This document shows positions 1 through 9,157 of a stretch of 22,968 bases of DNA, piece by piece; position 1 is the first letter of the stretch, and each line of letters begins with the position of its first letter. The position numbers and the translations under genes were made by a program. The DNA is from CAZJHX01 sp964545715 (GTDB lineage: Bacteria > Myxococcota_A > UBA9042 > GCA-2863065). The stretch is from NCBI GenBank assembly GCA_964545715.1, contig CAZJHX010000169.1:1-22968 (forward strand), given 5' to 3'. The notes under the pieces were generated by a model that saw only the letters and a list, made by a program, of their open reading frames with translations, was not told where the DNA came from and did not search any database.

Positions 1-18
1 TGGACTCTGCAAGACTGG

Positions 19-1371
<1,353 letters not shown>

Positions 1372-1422
1372 TCTCTCCCCTGCGCCAAATACTCGGCCAA
1401 CAGGGTAACACGCCGATCCCGG

Positions 1423-2757
1423 CTATTTCTCGTAACAGAACTGCTGCCCTCCCAGGGGGCACACACAATCGGGATCATCAGCGTCACAATCACAGGGGAT
1501 CGGGACGATGCCGACGCTGCATTTGCTGTTCTCGTGACACTGGGCGATCGGCAGGTCCGCGCAGGCGTCCGGCGGCTCGGCGCAGGAGCAGATGCCGCAC
1601 CCGTTCTCGTCCGTCACGAACCCATGCTCGCAGAAGAGCGTGCACAGGATCGGCGCGCAGGCGTCGCGACACTGCAGCGCACCGCCCAGCGGGCAGACGC
1701 AGTCGGGGTCGGCGGGGTCGCAGTCGCACGGGATCGGCACGATGGTGACCTCGCAGCCGGGCGTGTTCTCACAGACGCTGGGATCGAGCTCGGCGCAGGT
1801 CTTGGGGCCGGTGTCCTTGCACTTGCAGATCTCGCAGCCGTCGGCGCCGATCTCGAAGCCGTCGGCGCAGGCGATCTCGCAGAGCACCGGCGAGCAGGCG
1901 TCAATGCACTGCAGTTGGCCGCCAAGCGGGCACGCGCAGTCGGCATCGCCTGGCGCGCAGTCACACGGAATCGGCACGATCTGGGTCTTGCAGTCGGCCC
2001 GGGTCTCGCACTCGTCGAAGTTCAGCTCGTGACAGGCCTTGGGGCCCGTGTCCGCGCACTGGCAGACGCCGCAGCCGTTCTCATCCGTGGCAAACCCGTT
2101 CTCGCAGAAGAGCTCGCACAGCACAGGCTGGCACCGAGGACCACAGGTCAGCGCGCCACCCAGCGGGCACGCACAGCCCTCGTCGCCGGGCAGGCAGTCG
2201 CACGGAATGGGCAGGATGCGCAGCTCGCACGTCGGGTCGTCCTCGCAGGTCGCGGTGTCGCGCTGCTCGCAGGTCTCGGGCTCGTTGCACTCGCACATGC
2301 CGCAGCCGTTGGCGTCGGTTTTGAAGCCGCTATCGCACTGCAGCTCGCAGGTCACCAGCGGGCAGGGGACGCATTGACGCGCGCCGCCCAGGGGACACAC
2401 GCAGCCGACGTCCTCGCCGGGCATGCAGTCACAGGGAATTGGCACGATGGAGTTGCGGCAGCCGTTGGTGTCGTTGCAGACGCCGGCGTCCAGGCCGAGG
2501 CACGTCTCGGGTGTGCACACGGGCACCCTGTCGTAGCAGCAGTCGCCGTACTGCTCGCAGGCGTCGTCGCACCAGCATGGGCCGGTTCGCGATTGGCCGC
2601 CGCACGCATCGCTGCAGCTGCCCGAGTGCTGGTCCGCTTTGCCGCCTTTGATGGCGGTCCGCGTCTCGGTTGAGGAGTCCGTCACGGTCTCGTCGCCGCA
2701 TCCAGCAGCCGTCCCGAGCACCATGGAAAACAAAACGATCGTGAGGGTCCTTGCCAT
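1423..2757 (-). CDS. Cysteine-rich lipoprotein with somatomedin-B-like and antistasin-like repeats
   Basis: A 444-residue surface or periplasmic lipoprotein; cellular role unknown. Residues 1-20 form a lipoprotein signal ending in the lipobox TAAGC (Cys20). Residues about 48-81 match the somatomedin-B cysteine pattern (CxDAC...CWCDDAC...GDCC). The rest alternates two modules. Five copies carry IVPIPCDC...CxCPLGG, and four copies carry C...C..GF.TDENGCG.C.C, the antistasin-type pattern known from leech protease inhibitors. The open frame extends further upstream into the phosphofructokinase gene. I chose the ATG at 2757 because it is the first residue of the signal peptide and follows GGAGG by 9 nt. 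Protease inhibition or adhesion would be inference; the even cysteine spacing only supports an exported, disulfide-bonded protein. It ends in TAG. Confidence 0.85.
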   Translation of the reverse strand: MARTLTIVLFSMVLGTAAGCGDETVTDSSTETRTAIKGGKADQHSGSCSDACGGQSRTGPCWCDDACEQYGDCCYDRVPVCTPETCLGLDAGVCNDTNGCRNSIVPIPCDCMPGEDVGCVCPLGGARQCVPCPLVTCELQCDSGFKTDANGCGMCECNEPETCEQRDTATCEDDPTCELRILPIPCDCLPGDEGCACPLGGALTCGPRCQPVLCELFCENGFATDENGCGVCQCADTGPKACHELNFDECETRADCKTQIVPIPCDCAPGDADCACPLGGQLQCIDACSPVLCEIACADGFEIGADGCEICKCKDTGPKTCAELDPSVCENTPGCEVTIVPIPCDCDPADPDCVCPLGGALQCRDACAPILCTLFCEHGFVTDENGCGICSCAEPPDACADLPIAQCHENSKCSVGIVPIPCDCDADDPDCVCPLGGQQFCYEK

Positions 2758-2759
2758 TT

Positions 2760-2847
2760 GGTCTTGCCTCCGAAGTGAGTGAGAGGCCGTCGTCGCGCGC
2801 ACCGGTGGGGTCCACGAGCCCGAGGCGCGCTCCCATAGAGCAAGACC
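2760..2847 (-). promoter_or_regulatory. Structured 5' leader of the cysteine-rich lipoprotein gene (possible)
   Basis: On the minus strand GGTCTTGC (2847-2840) is the exact complement of GCAAGACC (2767-2760). The latter lies between the ribosome binding site GGAGG and the ATG at 2757. Inside this 8-bp stem GCGCGCC (2830-2824) can pair with GGTGCGCGC (2803-2795) with one bulge, and GTGG/CCAC (2815-2812 with 2808-2805) makes a small inner hairpin. The nested fold would restrict access to the start site. GC-rich chance pairing is a real alternative. Confidence 0.3.
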
Positions 2848-2872
2848 TGTGCCGGGTCTGCCGACCCCAGGT
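2845..2872 (-). terminator. Weak hairpin just after the phosphofructokinase gene
   Basis: Eight bases past the phosphofructokinase stop, GGGTC and GACCC pair around a GGCA loop, and ACCTG/CAGGT can close the stem with a 4-nt bulge. No run of T follows, so it is not a convincing intrinsic terminator. It may be a processing or pausing site. Its last three bases overlap one arm of the leader stem at 2840-2847, so the two folds exclude each other. Confidence 0.25.
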
Positions 2873-2879
2873 ATTGGGT

Positions 2880-4232
2880 TTAGTTGATGGGCTCCGCAAT
2901 GCCGGTCAGCGGCGCCTTTGGGCGTTTCTTGCGCTTCGGCGCGGCGTTTTCGGGGGTCGTGATCCCGTTCATCTGCAGTGGTGGCGGCTCGTGCTCGACC
3001 AGGTCGGTGAATTGGGCGCGGAAGTCCGCAAGCGACAGGCCGCACGTAGCTGCAAATCGCGCCAGTTTGTGCGGATCGTCAAAGTCGTCACGACGCAGGC
3101 GGATCATATAGCGCCGCGCGATCGCGTAGCGCGTGCAGTTGATGTCGACCAGCCGCACTTTGGTCCGCCCGGTCTTCTGGTCGATCATCTCTTTGAACGG
3201 GATGGGCACGAAGCGCCCGTTTTGCATCGACACCATCGCCGCGTTGCCGCCCTCCAGGATGTGTTTGGCGGCGCAGTAGCCCAGATCGCGGGTGTACTCC
3301 ATATCGAGCGGGATCGGGTCCGAGCAGCGCAGCTCGTAGCCGATGTTCTTGGCGGCGATCGTGGTCTTGATGCCGAACTCGTCCAGGCGCGTCTGCACGG
3401 CCTTCTTGAGGATCTCGCCGATGTTGACCTCGGCGATGCGCAGGTGGCCGTGGGCGTCGCGCTCAGCGGCTGCGGCCTGCTGGAGATCGTCAGGATCGAT
3501 GTGCAGGACCACGCCTTCGGCGATCACGGCGACGCCATCCGGCCGACCAAAGCTCATTCGCTTGATGATGGCGCCCACCAGGGTATCCACGATGGTCTTG
3601 AGCGGGATGCGCTCCGCCGGAAACTCCTCGGGGATCAGGCTCAGCGTGGCTCCCGCCGCCTTGCCGATGCCCAGCGCCAGGTGGCCGGCCTTGCGACCCA
3701 TCGAGATGACGAAATACCAGCGCGAGGTCGTCTTGGCGTCCACCATCAGATGCTTGACGATCTCCACGCCGTAGTGGCGTGCGGTCTGAAAGCCGAACGT
3801 GTCGATCTGCGGCGGCAGCATCAGGTCGTTGTCGATGGTCTTGGGCACGTGCACGACGCGGATGCGGCCCTCGGACTGCTGCTCCAGGCGCATGGCAGAG
3901 TACGCGGTGTCGTCGCCGCCGATCGTGATCAGGTAGGCCACGTTGAGGCGCAGCAGCGAAATCACCGCCTGCTCCAGCAGCTTGGGATCGACGGTCGGGT
4001 TGGCCCGGCTGATGCCGATGTGCGAGCCTCCGCGGAAGTGGATGCGGCTGATCGAGTCGATGGTCAGCGGCGTGACCCGATCGATGTTGCCCTCTTGTAT
4101 CCACCGAAATCCGTCACGGATGCCGATGACCTCCATGCCTTCGAGCCGCGCTCGAATCGTGGCTGCGCCGATCACACTGTTTATTCCGGGCGCTGGGCCG
4201 CCACCGACCAGAATTGCCAGCTTCTTTTGCAT
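2880..4232 (-). CDS. pfp: 6-phosphofructokinase, probably pyrophosphate-dependent
   Basis: A 450-residue enzyme phosphorylating fructose 6-phosphate to fructose 1,6-bisphosphate. The phosphodonor loop GGGPAPGIN is at 10-18. Two residues separate ATP from PPi enzymes in this family, and both are the PPi type here. The second Asp of GGDDT (105-109) replaces the Gly of ATP enzymes (GGDGS), and the Lys of PKTIDND (130-136) replaces the Gly of PGTIDND. MGR (178-180) for sugar-phosphate binding is present. The reaction is therefore likely reversible and PPi-driven (EC 2.7.1.90), in cytoplasmic glycolysis/gluconeogenesis. The length suits the longer PFK group, which also includes ATP-using members in plants and spirochaetes. 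The ATG at 4232 follows AGAGGA. A palindrome 40 bp upstream may be an operator. Confidence 0.9.
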   Translation of the reverse strand: MQKKLAILVGGGPAPGINSVIGAATIRARLEGMEVIGIRDGFRWIQEGNIDRVTPLTIDSISRIHFRGGSHIGISRANPTVDPKLLEQAVISLLRLNVAYLITIGGDDTAYSAMRLEQQSEGRIRVVHVPKTIDNDLMLPPQIDTFGFQTARHYGVEIVKHLMVDAKTTSRWYFVISMGRKAGHLALGIGKAAGATLSLIPEEFPAERIPLKTIVDTLVGAIIKRMSFGRPDGVAVIAEGVVLHIDPDDLQQAAAAERDAHGHLRIAEVNIGEILKKAVQTRLDEFGIKTTIAAKNIGYELRCSDPIPLDMEYTRDLGYCAAKHILEGGNAAMVSMQNGRFVPIPFKEMIDQKTGRTKVRLVDINCTRYAIARRYMIRLRRDDFDDPHKLARFAATCGLSLADFRAQFTDLVEHEPPPLQMNGITTPENAAPKRKKRPKAPLTGIAEPIN

Positions 4233-4271
4233 CGAGAACCATCCTCTTAGCGCGCCGTCCGAGCGTGCCGT

Positions 4272-4352
4272 GTAAACCCAGTTTACGTAGATGCGAGGAT
4301 AAAGCGAGCGCCGCCTAAATGTATGCGCCGTATATGAAAATTGGGTTTACGT
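4272..4352. promoter_or_regulatory. Palindromic GTAAAC motif pair upstream of pfp (candidate operator)
   Basis: GTAAACCCAGTTTAC (4272-4286) is a perfect 6-bp inverted repeat around CCA, 40-54 bp before the pfp start. A second half site, TTGGGTTTACGT (4341-4352), lies 60 bp away. Its GTAAACCCA complement matches the first site's left arm, and GTTTACGT recurs at 4281-4288 and 4345-4352. Paired sites in a 121-bp gap fit a repressor or activator binding region. I saw no clear -35/-10 boxes, and the regulator is unknown. Confidence 0.45.
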
Positions 4353-4353
4353 G

Positions 4354-5364
4354 CTACTCGCGTGGCCTTGCGATCCAGAGCGGGACGCCCATCGGCTCCA
4401 GCTCGTCGCACTCGAAGCCCTCGCCGACGCACTCTCTGACCGCACTGAGGCGGCAGGAGGTTGGGTCCCAGTCCACGCCTTCGACCCGGCGCGTCGGGAT
4501 GTCGATATCCGCCACGATCCGGCCGTCGGGCGCGACCAGACGCATCCCGCTCGTATAGAAGCCCGGCACGATGGCCAGCCCGGACGGGGCGATTGCCAGC
4601 GCGCCGCCGTAGTCGCTGTACGGGCGGCCGTCCTCGTATCGGATCGGCCCGGCGACGTGGTCCAGCGCACCGGACGCCTTGAAGTGCGCCAGAAACAGCG
4701 CCATGGGCGTGCCGGGATCGTCGTCCGACTCGGCCACATCGTGGCGCACCGTGACCAGCACCACATACCCGGCTTTGACCGCAGCGACACCCTCGAAGAA
4801 GAAGTCGCGCGGCGCCGGTATCCGGTCGAGAACATGAGGCGTCAGGCCCACCCGCAGGCGCTGGGTGTCCAGCACCGTATCCATACCGCCCTCGCGGACG
4901 ACGATGCTGCGCTTGTCCTCAAAGATGATCGCCAGCGCTCCGTCGCGCGTCGCCAGGCCCTCCGCGCCGCCGGTGTCCCCAATCTTGCCGGAGGTCTCGA
5001 CCGGCGCGCCGTCCTCCAGCGCGGAGAATGTGATCAGCGCGGGCGGTGGTCCGTCGCGGCGCCACTCGGAGTAATCACAGATCGTGGCGGCCACAGGTCT
5101 GGAGCCACGAATCGTGTTCGCCAGGCCGGATGCGTTGAACACCGACATCAGCGGGACCGTGCGTACGCTCCAGTTCCCGATGCTCGTTCCACTGCAGCTT
5201 AGTGCGCGGGGTCCGGTCCATGTGGTCTCAGCCGTGAGGGGCAGTGGCGTCGGCGCCGGTTCGATCGGCGGAGCAGGCTCCTTTTTGCAGCCCGACCCGA
5301 TGCTTATCAGCAGCAACGAGGCGCAGAGCCCAACCCATGTGCGACGACCACCCAAGTTGCTCAC
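4354..5364 (-). CDS. Putative lipoprotein of unknown function
   Basis: A 336-residue protein I do not recognise. The N-terminus carries a signal (RR at 7-8, hydrophobic 11-23) ending in a lipobox-like IGSGC with Cys26. A Pro-rich stretch follows (EPAPPIEPAPTPLPL), as in many outer-membrane-tethered lipoproteins of this group. The remainder is rich in beta-type segments (ALITFSALEDG, GYVVLVTVRHD, GGALAIAPSGLAIVPGF, GRIVADIDIPT) reminiscent of a propeller-like fold, but I see no catalytic motif. The start is GTG with no good Shine-Dalgarno sequence. It lies only 47 bp from the divergent SGNH hydrolase gene, so both promoters must be compact or lie inside the neighbour. It ends in TAG. Coding status is secure from the signal peptide and length; function is open. 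Confidence 0.75.
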   Translation of the reverse strand: MSNLGGRRTWVGLCASLLLISIGSGCKKEPAPPIEPAPTPLPLTAETTWTGPRALSCSGTSIGNWSVRTVPLMSVFNASGLANTIRGSRPVAATICDYSEWRRDGPPPALITFSALEDGAPVETSGKIGDTGGAEGLATRDGALAIIFEDKRSIVVREGGMDTVLDTQRLRVGLTPHVLDRIPAPRDFFFEGVAAVKAGYVVLVTVRHDVAESDDDPGTPMALFLAHFKASGALDHVAGPIRYEDGRPYSDYGGALAIAPSGLAIVPGFYTSGMRLVAPDGRIVADIDIPTRRVEGVDWDPTSCRLSAVRECVGEGFECDELEPMGVPLWIARPRE

Positions 5365-5411
5365 AAGAATGCCGTTTGTTGGCTTGTGGGCGCAAGACGT
5401 CCGATATCATC

Positions 5412-6428
5412 GTGCTCGTGGAGCGACTACGGGGTCTCAAGACGCCGCTGCTGATCGGCGCGATCACAGTGGGCCTGCTGCTGGTGATCGAGCTCATCAG
5501 CTTGTTCATCAATATGAGCGTGGGCTACACCGAGCCGTACTTTCTGCGGCTGGGCTCCGGCGTGGGCGAGGAGGGCGGACCGCGCGCTGAGCTGGAGTAT
5601 CCCCACCTGGACCCGCACCTGGGCTGGGCGCCCGCACCGGGCCAGGTCGGCGTCGCCGGGGCCAAGAACTACGGCGGCTTCTTCGTCCTGGGCGACGGGA
5701 TGCGGGCCGAGGCGCTGCGCATCGTGGCGTTGGGCGGCTCGACGACCGAGGGCGGGCACGAGGGCTATCACGGCAACTGGCCGCTGCCGCTAAGGGACCT
5801 GATCGAAGCGGGCGGCCAGGAGGCGACCATCTACAACGGCGGCGTGGGGGGCTACAGCTCCAGCCAGGAGCTGATGAAGCTGGTGCGCGACGTGATGGAG
5901 CTGCGACCGCACCTGGTGATCAGCTACAGCGGCACCAACGAAGTGCAGTGGACGCCGACCGGACATCCGATGGTCAGCCGGCATCACGCCTACCTGATGG
6001 GCGAGCTGACCAACCTGGACGGCACCCTGTTGATGCCCAACACCCTCGTCGTGTTGCGGCGGCTGTTCAACATGCACGCCGTCGCGGGCGTCGAATACGG
6101 CGTGGCGACAAACATCTCGCGCGCGGCCCTGTGGGCGCGAAACATGAAGATGATGAAGGCGATCTGCGACGGCTTCGGCGTGCGCTTTCTGGCGGTACTG
6201 CAGCCCACGTCGCGCTACAAAGAGGGCTTCATGGGCGAGTTCTACACGGAGGCGATACCGTTAGCGGATGACACGGAGTACATCGCCAATCTTGTGGAAG
6301 CGCTGGGTGGCCGCGATGAGCTGTACCAGGACGAGGTGCACCTGACCAAAGACGGCAACGAGGTCATTGCCAAAGCGCTCTACAAAGAGCTGCGCGGGCG
6401 CGGCCTGCTCACAAAGGCGGCCGAGTAG
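5412..6428 (+). CDS. Membrane-anchored SGNH/GDSL-family hydrolase
   Basis: About 338 residues with an N-terminal membrane helix (LLIGAITVGLLLVIELISLF), placing the catalytic domain outside the cytoplasmic membrane. The SGNH blocks are visible: block I IVALGGSTTEG (nucleophile Ser), block II glycine in YNGGVGGYSS, block III SGTNE (GxND-like with Asn), and block V DEVHLTKDG with the catalytic Asp and His. Members act as esterases or acyl hydrolases on lipids or on O-acetyl groups of polysaccharides; the substrate cannot be read here. The frame is open from 5244, but the first 56 codons overlap the divergent lipoprotein gene. I therefore place the start at GTG 5412 (or 5418); neither has a clear ribosome binding site. 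It converges on the next gene with only 3 bp between stops. Confidence 0.85.
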   Translation: MLVERLRGLKTPLLIGAITVGLLLVIELISLFINMSVGYTEPYFLRLGSGVGEEGGPRAELEYPHLDPHLGWAPAPGQVGVAGAKNYGGFFVLGDGMRAEALRIVALGGSTTEGGHEGYHGNWPLPLRDLIEAGGQEATIYNGGVGGYSSSQELMKLVRDVMELRPHLVISYSGTNEVQWTPTGHPMVSRHHAYLMGELTNLDGTLLMPNTLVVLRRLFNMHAVAGVEYGVATNISRAALWARNMKMMKAICDGFGVRFLAVLQPTSRYKEGFMGEFYTEAIPLADDTEYIANLVEALGGRDELYQDEVHLTKDGNEVIAKALYKELRGRGLLTKAAE

Positions 6429-6431
6429 AGG

Positions 6432-7802
6432 CTACTTGCGGTTGGAGCACAGAACGATGGCGAAGCTCATGCCGCTGATCGCCTCGTTGGCCGCGCCCTG
6501 ATAGCTGACCGACGCGGCGTTGGGCGTTACCTTCGTGTAGCTGGCCTCGGTCTCGTAGGTGCTGGTGTGCGCTTTCTTGTTCAGGATGTAGACCGTCTGT
6601 CCGTCGGAGGCGCCGGAGACCGACTTGATCGACTCCGACCAGGCCTTGTCGAAGATCAGCCAGGTACCCGTGTGGCTCTCCTGGGCCCCGCCGACCGCGT
6701 TATTGACCTTGTAGCCGATATCGTGTCCACCCAGGTTATGCGTGTTGTTGGTGTCGTAGACGTAGCTTGGGTCACTGAGCGCGCCACCCTCGTCCCGCCA
6801 CAGCCGATAGCCGGCGGCCTTGCAGGTGGCCACGCCCTTGGACTCGGACCAGGTCGAGTCTGGATATTTGATCGGATACCAGCGTACTTCGGCTGACTCC
6901 ATCCACATCTTGGGCACGGTGCAGTCGGCGTCGCAGCTGTCGCCGCTGGTGGTGTTCCCGTCGTCACACTCCTCACCGACCTCTTTGACGCCGTTGCCGC
7001 ACACAGCCGCCAGCAGAAACGGCTTCCACTGCGTGCTGGTGCGCGCATAGAAGCCGTCCACGTCGCTGCGATAGACGATTGTGCCCGGCGTGGTGATCGC
7101 CTCCATCTCGGCCGCTGAGGCCACGGTGGCGATGGCCGACACCGGCTTGTCGGTGAGGTCGTTATAGCTGCCTGACAACGCGACGGCCGCCAGCGCAGGC
7201 GTGTCGATGAGGTCGTCGTAGCTGCCGGACAGCGCTACCGCCTTCAGCTGGCCACTTAGCGCGTAGCCGTTGTTGGCCACAAAAGCGTCGACCTCCTCTT
7301 CCGTCAGCTTGGTGTCGCCCGCATCGCCGCAGCCCCACGTGCCGCCCGAATAGGCCAGGACCTGACCCTCGTCACACCCGGTCAGAAACGACGTGTGCGC
7401 CGGCGTGATGCACCCGCTGCATTGCAGCGTCGCCGCCGCCTTGGCGATTAGCGCCGCCGCGGCTGGATACAGGCGTACTCGGGACAGCGGCGGATCGTTG
7501 TCCACCTTGGCCTGCACCCACAGCTGATCGTTGTCGGCCAGAAGCTGCGCCGGTAGTGGCTTGGTCTTGCCGATGACCGCCGTAAAGATGCCGTTTGTGA
7601 CCGGCACGTCGTACACCGCGTCGGCCCAGAGCGGATCGCCGCCCTCTTTGTCCGCGAACAACGACAATGTGAAGTTGTAGTTGCCGTCGACCGCGACGCC
7701 GCCGGCGCTGCCCAGCCGCCCGTGAACGAGCAGCTGATCCATGGTGAGCGCGGGCGCAGCAGGCGCCAACAGCACGGCGAGTAGGAAAGCCAGAGCGCGC
7801 AT
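6432..7802 (-). CDS. Secreted protein with tail-fibre-like repeats and a DUF4215-type cysteine motif
   Basis: A 456-residue exported protein. Residues 1-19 form a cleavable signal peptide (hydrophobic, APALT). Residues about 25-120 look like the beta-rich N-terminal part found in many myxobacterial surface proteins. At 190-221 ALSGSYDDLIDTPA and ALSGSYNDLTDKPV repeat the GSYNDLTDKP motif known from phage tail fibres and adhesins. Residues 267-298 hold CGNGVKEVGEECDDGN...CDADC, the DUF4215/'Myxococcus cysteine-rich' motif. The last 155 residues are unrecognised and contain two Cys. A cell-surface or extracellular binding role is inferred. It follows flgE by 47 bp in the same direction, so it could be read through from the flagellar operon. 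Its ribosome binding site lies in a hairpin. It ends in TAG. Confidence 0.8.
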   Translation of the reverse strand: MRALAFLLAVLLAPAAPALTMDQLLVHGRLGSAGGVAVDGNYNFTLSLFADKEGGDPLWADAVYDVPVTNGIFTAVIGKTKPLPAQLLADNDQLWVQAKVDNDPPLSRVRLYPAAAALIAKAAATLQCSGCITPAHTSFLTGCDEGQVLAYSGGTWGCGDAGDTKLTEEEVDAFVANNGYALSGQLKAVALSGSYDDLIDTPALAAVALSGSYNDLTDKPVSAIATVASAAEMEAITTPGTIVYRSDVDGFYARTSTQWKPFLLAAVCGNGVKEVGEECDDGNTTSGDSCDADCTVPKMWMESAEVRWYPIKYPDSTWSESKGVATCKAAGYRLWRDEGGALSDPSYVYDTNNTHNLGGHDIGYKVNNAVGGAQESHTGTWLIFDKAWSESIKSVSGASDGQTVYILNKKAHTSTYETEASYTKVTPNAASVSYQGAANEAISGMSFAIVLCSNRK

Positions 7803-7806
7803 GCAT

Positions 7807-7835
7807 CCTCCGTGGGATCAGGGAACCCACAGAGG
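7807..7835 (-). promoter_or_regulatory. Hairpin covering the ribosome binding site of the secreted protein gene
   Basis: On the minus strand CCTCTGTGGG (7835-7826) pairs with CCCACGGAGG (7816-7807), 9 of 10 bases, around a 9-nt loop. The GGAGG at the 3' end of the stem is the only Shine-Dalgarno candidate for the ATG at 7802, so the fold would hide it. It begins 14 nt after the flgE stop. No T-run follows on either side, which argues against a simple terminator. Confidence 0.45.
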
Positions 7836-7849
7836 ATATCACGCTGGGA

Positions 7850-9115
7850 TTACCGCTTGATCGAGACCGCTTCCTGCATCATCTGGTCGGCCGTCGTGAT
7901 GGTTCGCGAGTTCGCCTGATAACCGCGCTGGGCGATGATCATGTTCGTGAACTCGGTGGCCAGGTCGACCGTCGACTGCTCGAGCGTGCCGCTGATCAGC
8001 TGACCGCGACCGCCGCTGTTGGCCTTGCCCATGATGACGCTGCCGCTGTCCAGGGACCCGGCGTAGAGACCGGCGCCCAGCACCTGCAGCCCGTCGTTGC
8101 TCTTGAAGCGGGCCAGGGCCACGGCGCCCAGCACGCGCTGCTCACCGTTGCTGAACGTGCCGACGATCTCGCCGTTGGCGTCGATGTTCAGGCTCTGGAA
8201 GGTGCCCGCCTGCAGCCCGTTCTGAGTCTGGTCGACCTGGCTGGACTTGGCCGCGATGTTGGTCGTGCCGGTAAAGTCCAAGCTGATCGTCTGCTCGGAC
8301 AGCCCGTTGGGGGTCATCTTCAGGTCGACCTTGGGGTCGGCCATGTTGAGCTTGCCGTCCTCGTCAAACGTCATGGAGCCCGTCGCCAGCTGCTGGAAAC
8401 CCTCGCCGCCGTCGATGCCTTTTTTGTCGGCCGCCACGGTGTAGGTCCAGTCGTTGGTGCCCTCGGCCTTGTCGAAGAACACGGTGACCTCGTGGCTGCG
8501 ACCCAGGCTGTCGTACACGGTCATGGAGGTCTGGAACTCCGCCGCGCCCGGGTTGTCGACCAGGTCGAAGTCACCCGCCGCCGAGTCCTCCTCGGCCGCG
8601 TTGAGGTTCACGCTGATCTCGGCTTTGTCCGTCGCCTTGGGCGGCATCGGCGCGTCGTCGATCTGCAGCGCGCCCAGCGTCGAGGAGACCACACCGGACG
8701 AGTCCGACGGGTAGCCGATGAGCTTCAAGCCCGAGGCGTTGACGATGAAGCCCTCTTTGTCACGGCCGAACTGCCCGGCGCGCGTGTAGAACGTGCCCTC
8801 GGTGCCGCCGACCTCGCCCTCCATCGCAAAGAACCCCTCGCCGGCGATGGCCATATCGGTCGACACGCCCGTGCCGAGCAGCGCGCCCTGCGAGAACATC
8901 TTCTCGACGTCCGCCACGCCCACGCCGCCGCCCATGGTGCCGCCGCGACCCGACGCGCCCATCAGGCTCTGGCCCAGCATCTCCTGAAACACGGTTCGTC
9001 CGGCTTTGAAGCCCACCGTGTTGAGGTTGGCGATGTTGTCGCCGACCACGTTGATGCTCTGGCTGTTGGCCTTCATGCCGGTCAGGCCGATGTACATGCT
9101 GCGGTTGATACTCAT
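7850..9115 (-). CDS. flgE: Flagellar hook protein FlgE
   Basis: A 421-residue hook subunit, exported by the flagellar type III system and polymerised outside the cell. The N-terminal rod/hook signature MYIGLTGMKANSQSINVVG (7-25) continues into DNIANLNTVGFKAGR. The C-terminal amphipathic helix with MIIAQRGYQANSRTI (about 392-406) is also present; both are needed for coiled-coil packing in the hook core. The middle region supplies the FlgE D1/D2 domains (for example SMTVYDSLGRSHEVTVFF). The length is normal for the family. The ATG at 9115 follows AGAGGAG by 5 nt. It lies 42 bp after flgD and is the last flagellar gene of this operon in the window. FlgG/FlgF share the terminal signatures, but the central domain and position next to flgD favour FlgE. 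Confidence 0.95.
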   Translation of the reverse strand: MSINRSMYIGLTGMKANSQSINVVGDNIANLNTVGFKAGRTVFQEMLGQSLMGASGRGGTMGGGVGVADVEKMFSQGALLGTGVSTDMAIAGEGFFAMEGEVGGTEGTFYTRAGQFGRDKEGFIVNASGLKLIGYPSDSSGVVSSTLGALQIDDAPMPPKATDKAEISVNLNAAEEDSAAGDFDLVDNPGAAEFQTSMTVYDSLGRSHEVTVFFDKAEGTNDWTYTVAADKKGIDGGEGFQQLATGSMTFDEDGKLNMADPKVDLKMTPNGLSEQTISLDFTGTTNIAAKSSQVDQTQNGLQAGTFQSLNIDANGEIVGTFSNGEQRVLGAVALARFKSNDGLQVLGAGLYAGSLDSGSVIMGKANSGGRGQLISGTLEQSTVDLATEFTNMIIAQRGYQANSRTITTADQMMQEAVSIKR

Positions 9116-9157
9116 GGTTTCTCCTCTAGTTGAAGCCTTGTCGTTTACTGTTTCTGC

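Noticed and set aside
2758..3045. N-terminal extension of the cysteine-rich lipoprotein
   Set aside because: It would place 96 unrelated residues before a clear lipoprotein signal and overlap pfp; the ATG at 2757 has GGAGG upstream.
2873..4349. ATTGGGTTTA direct repeat flanking pfp (2873-2882 and 4340-4349) as insertion footprint
   Set aside because: The first copy overlaps the pfp stop codon, there are no terminal inverted repeats or transposase, and pfp has the composition of its neighbours.
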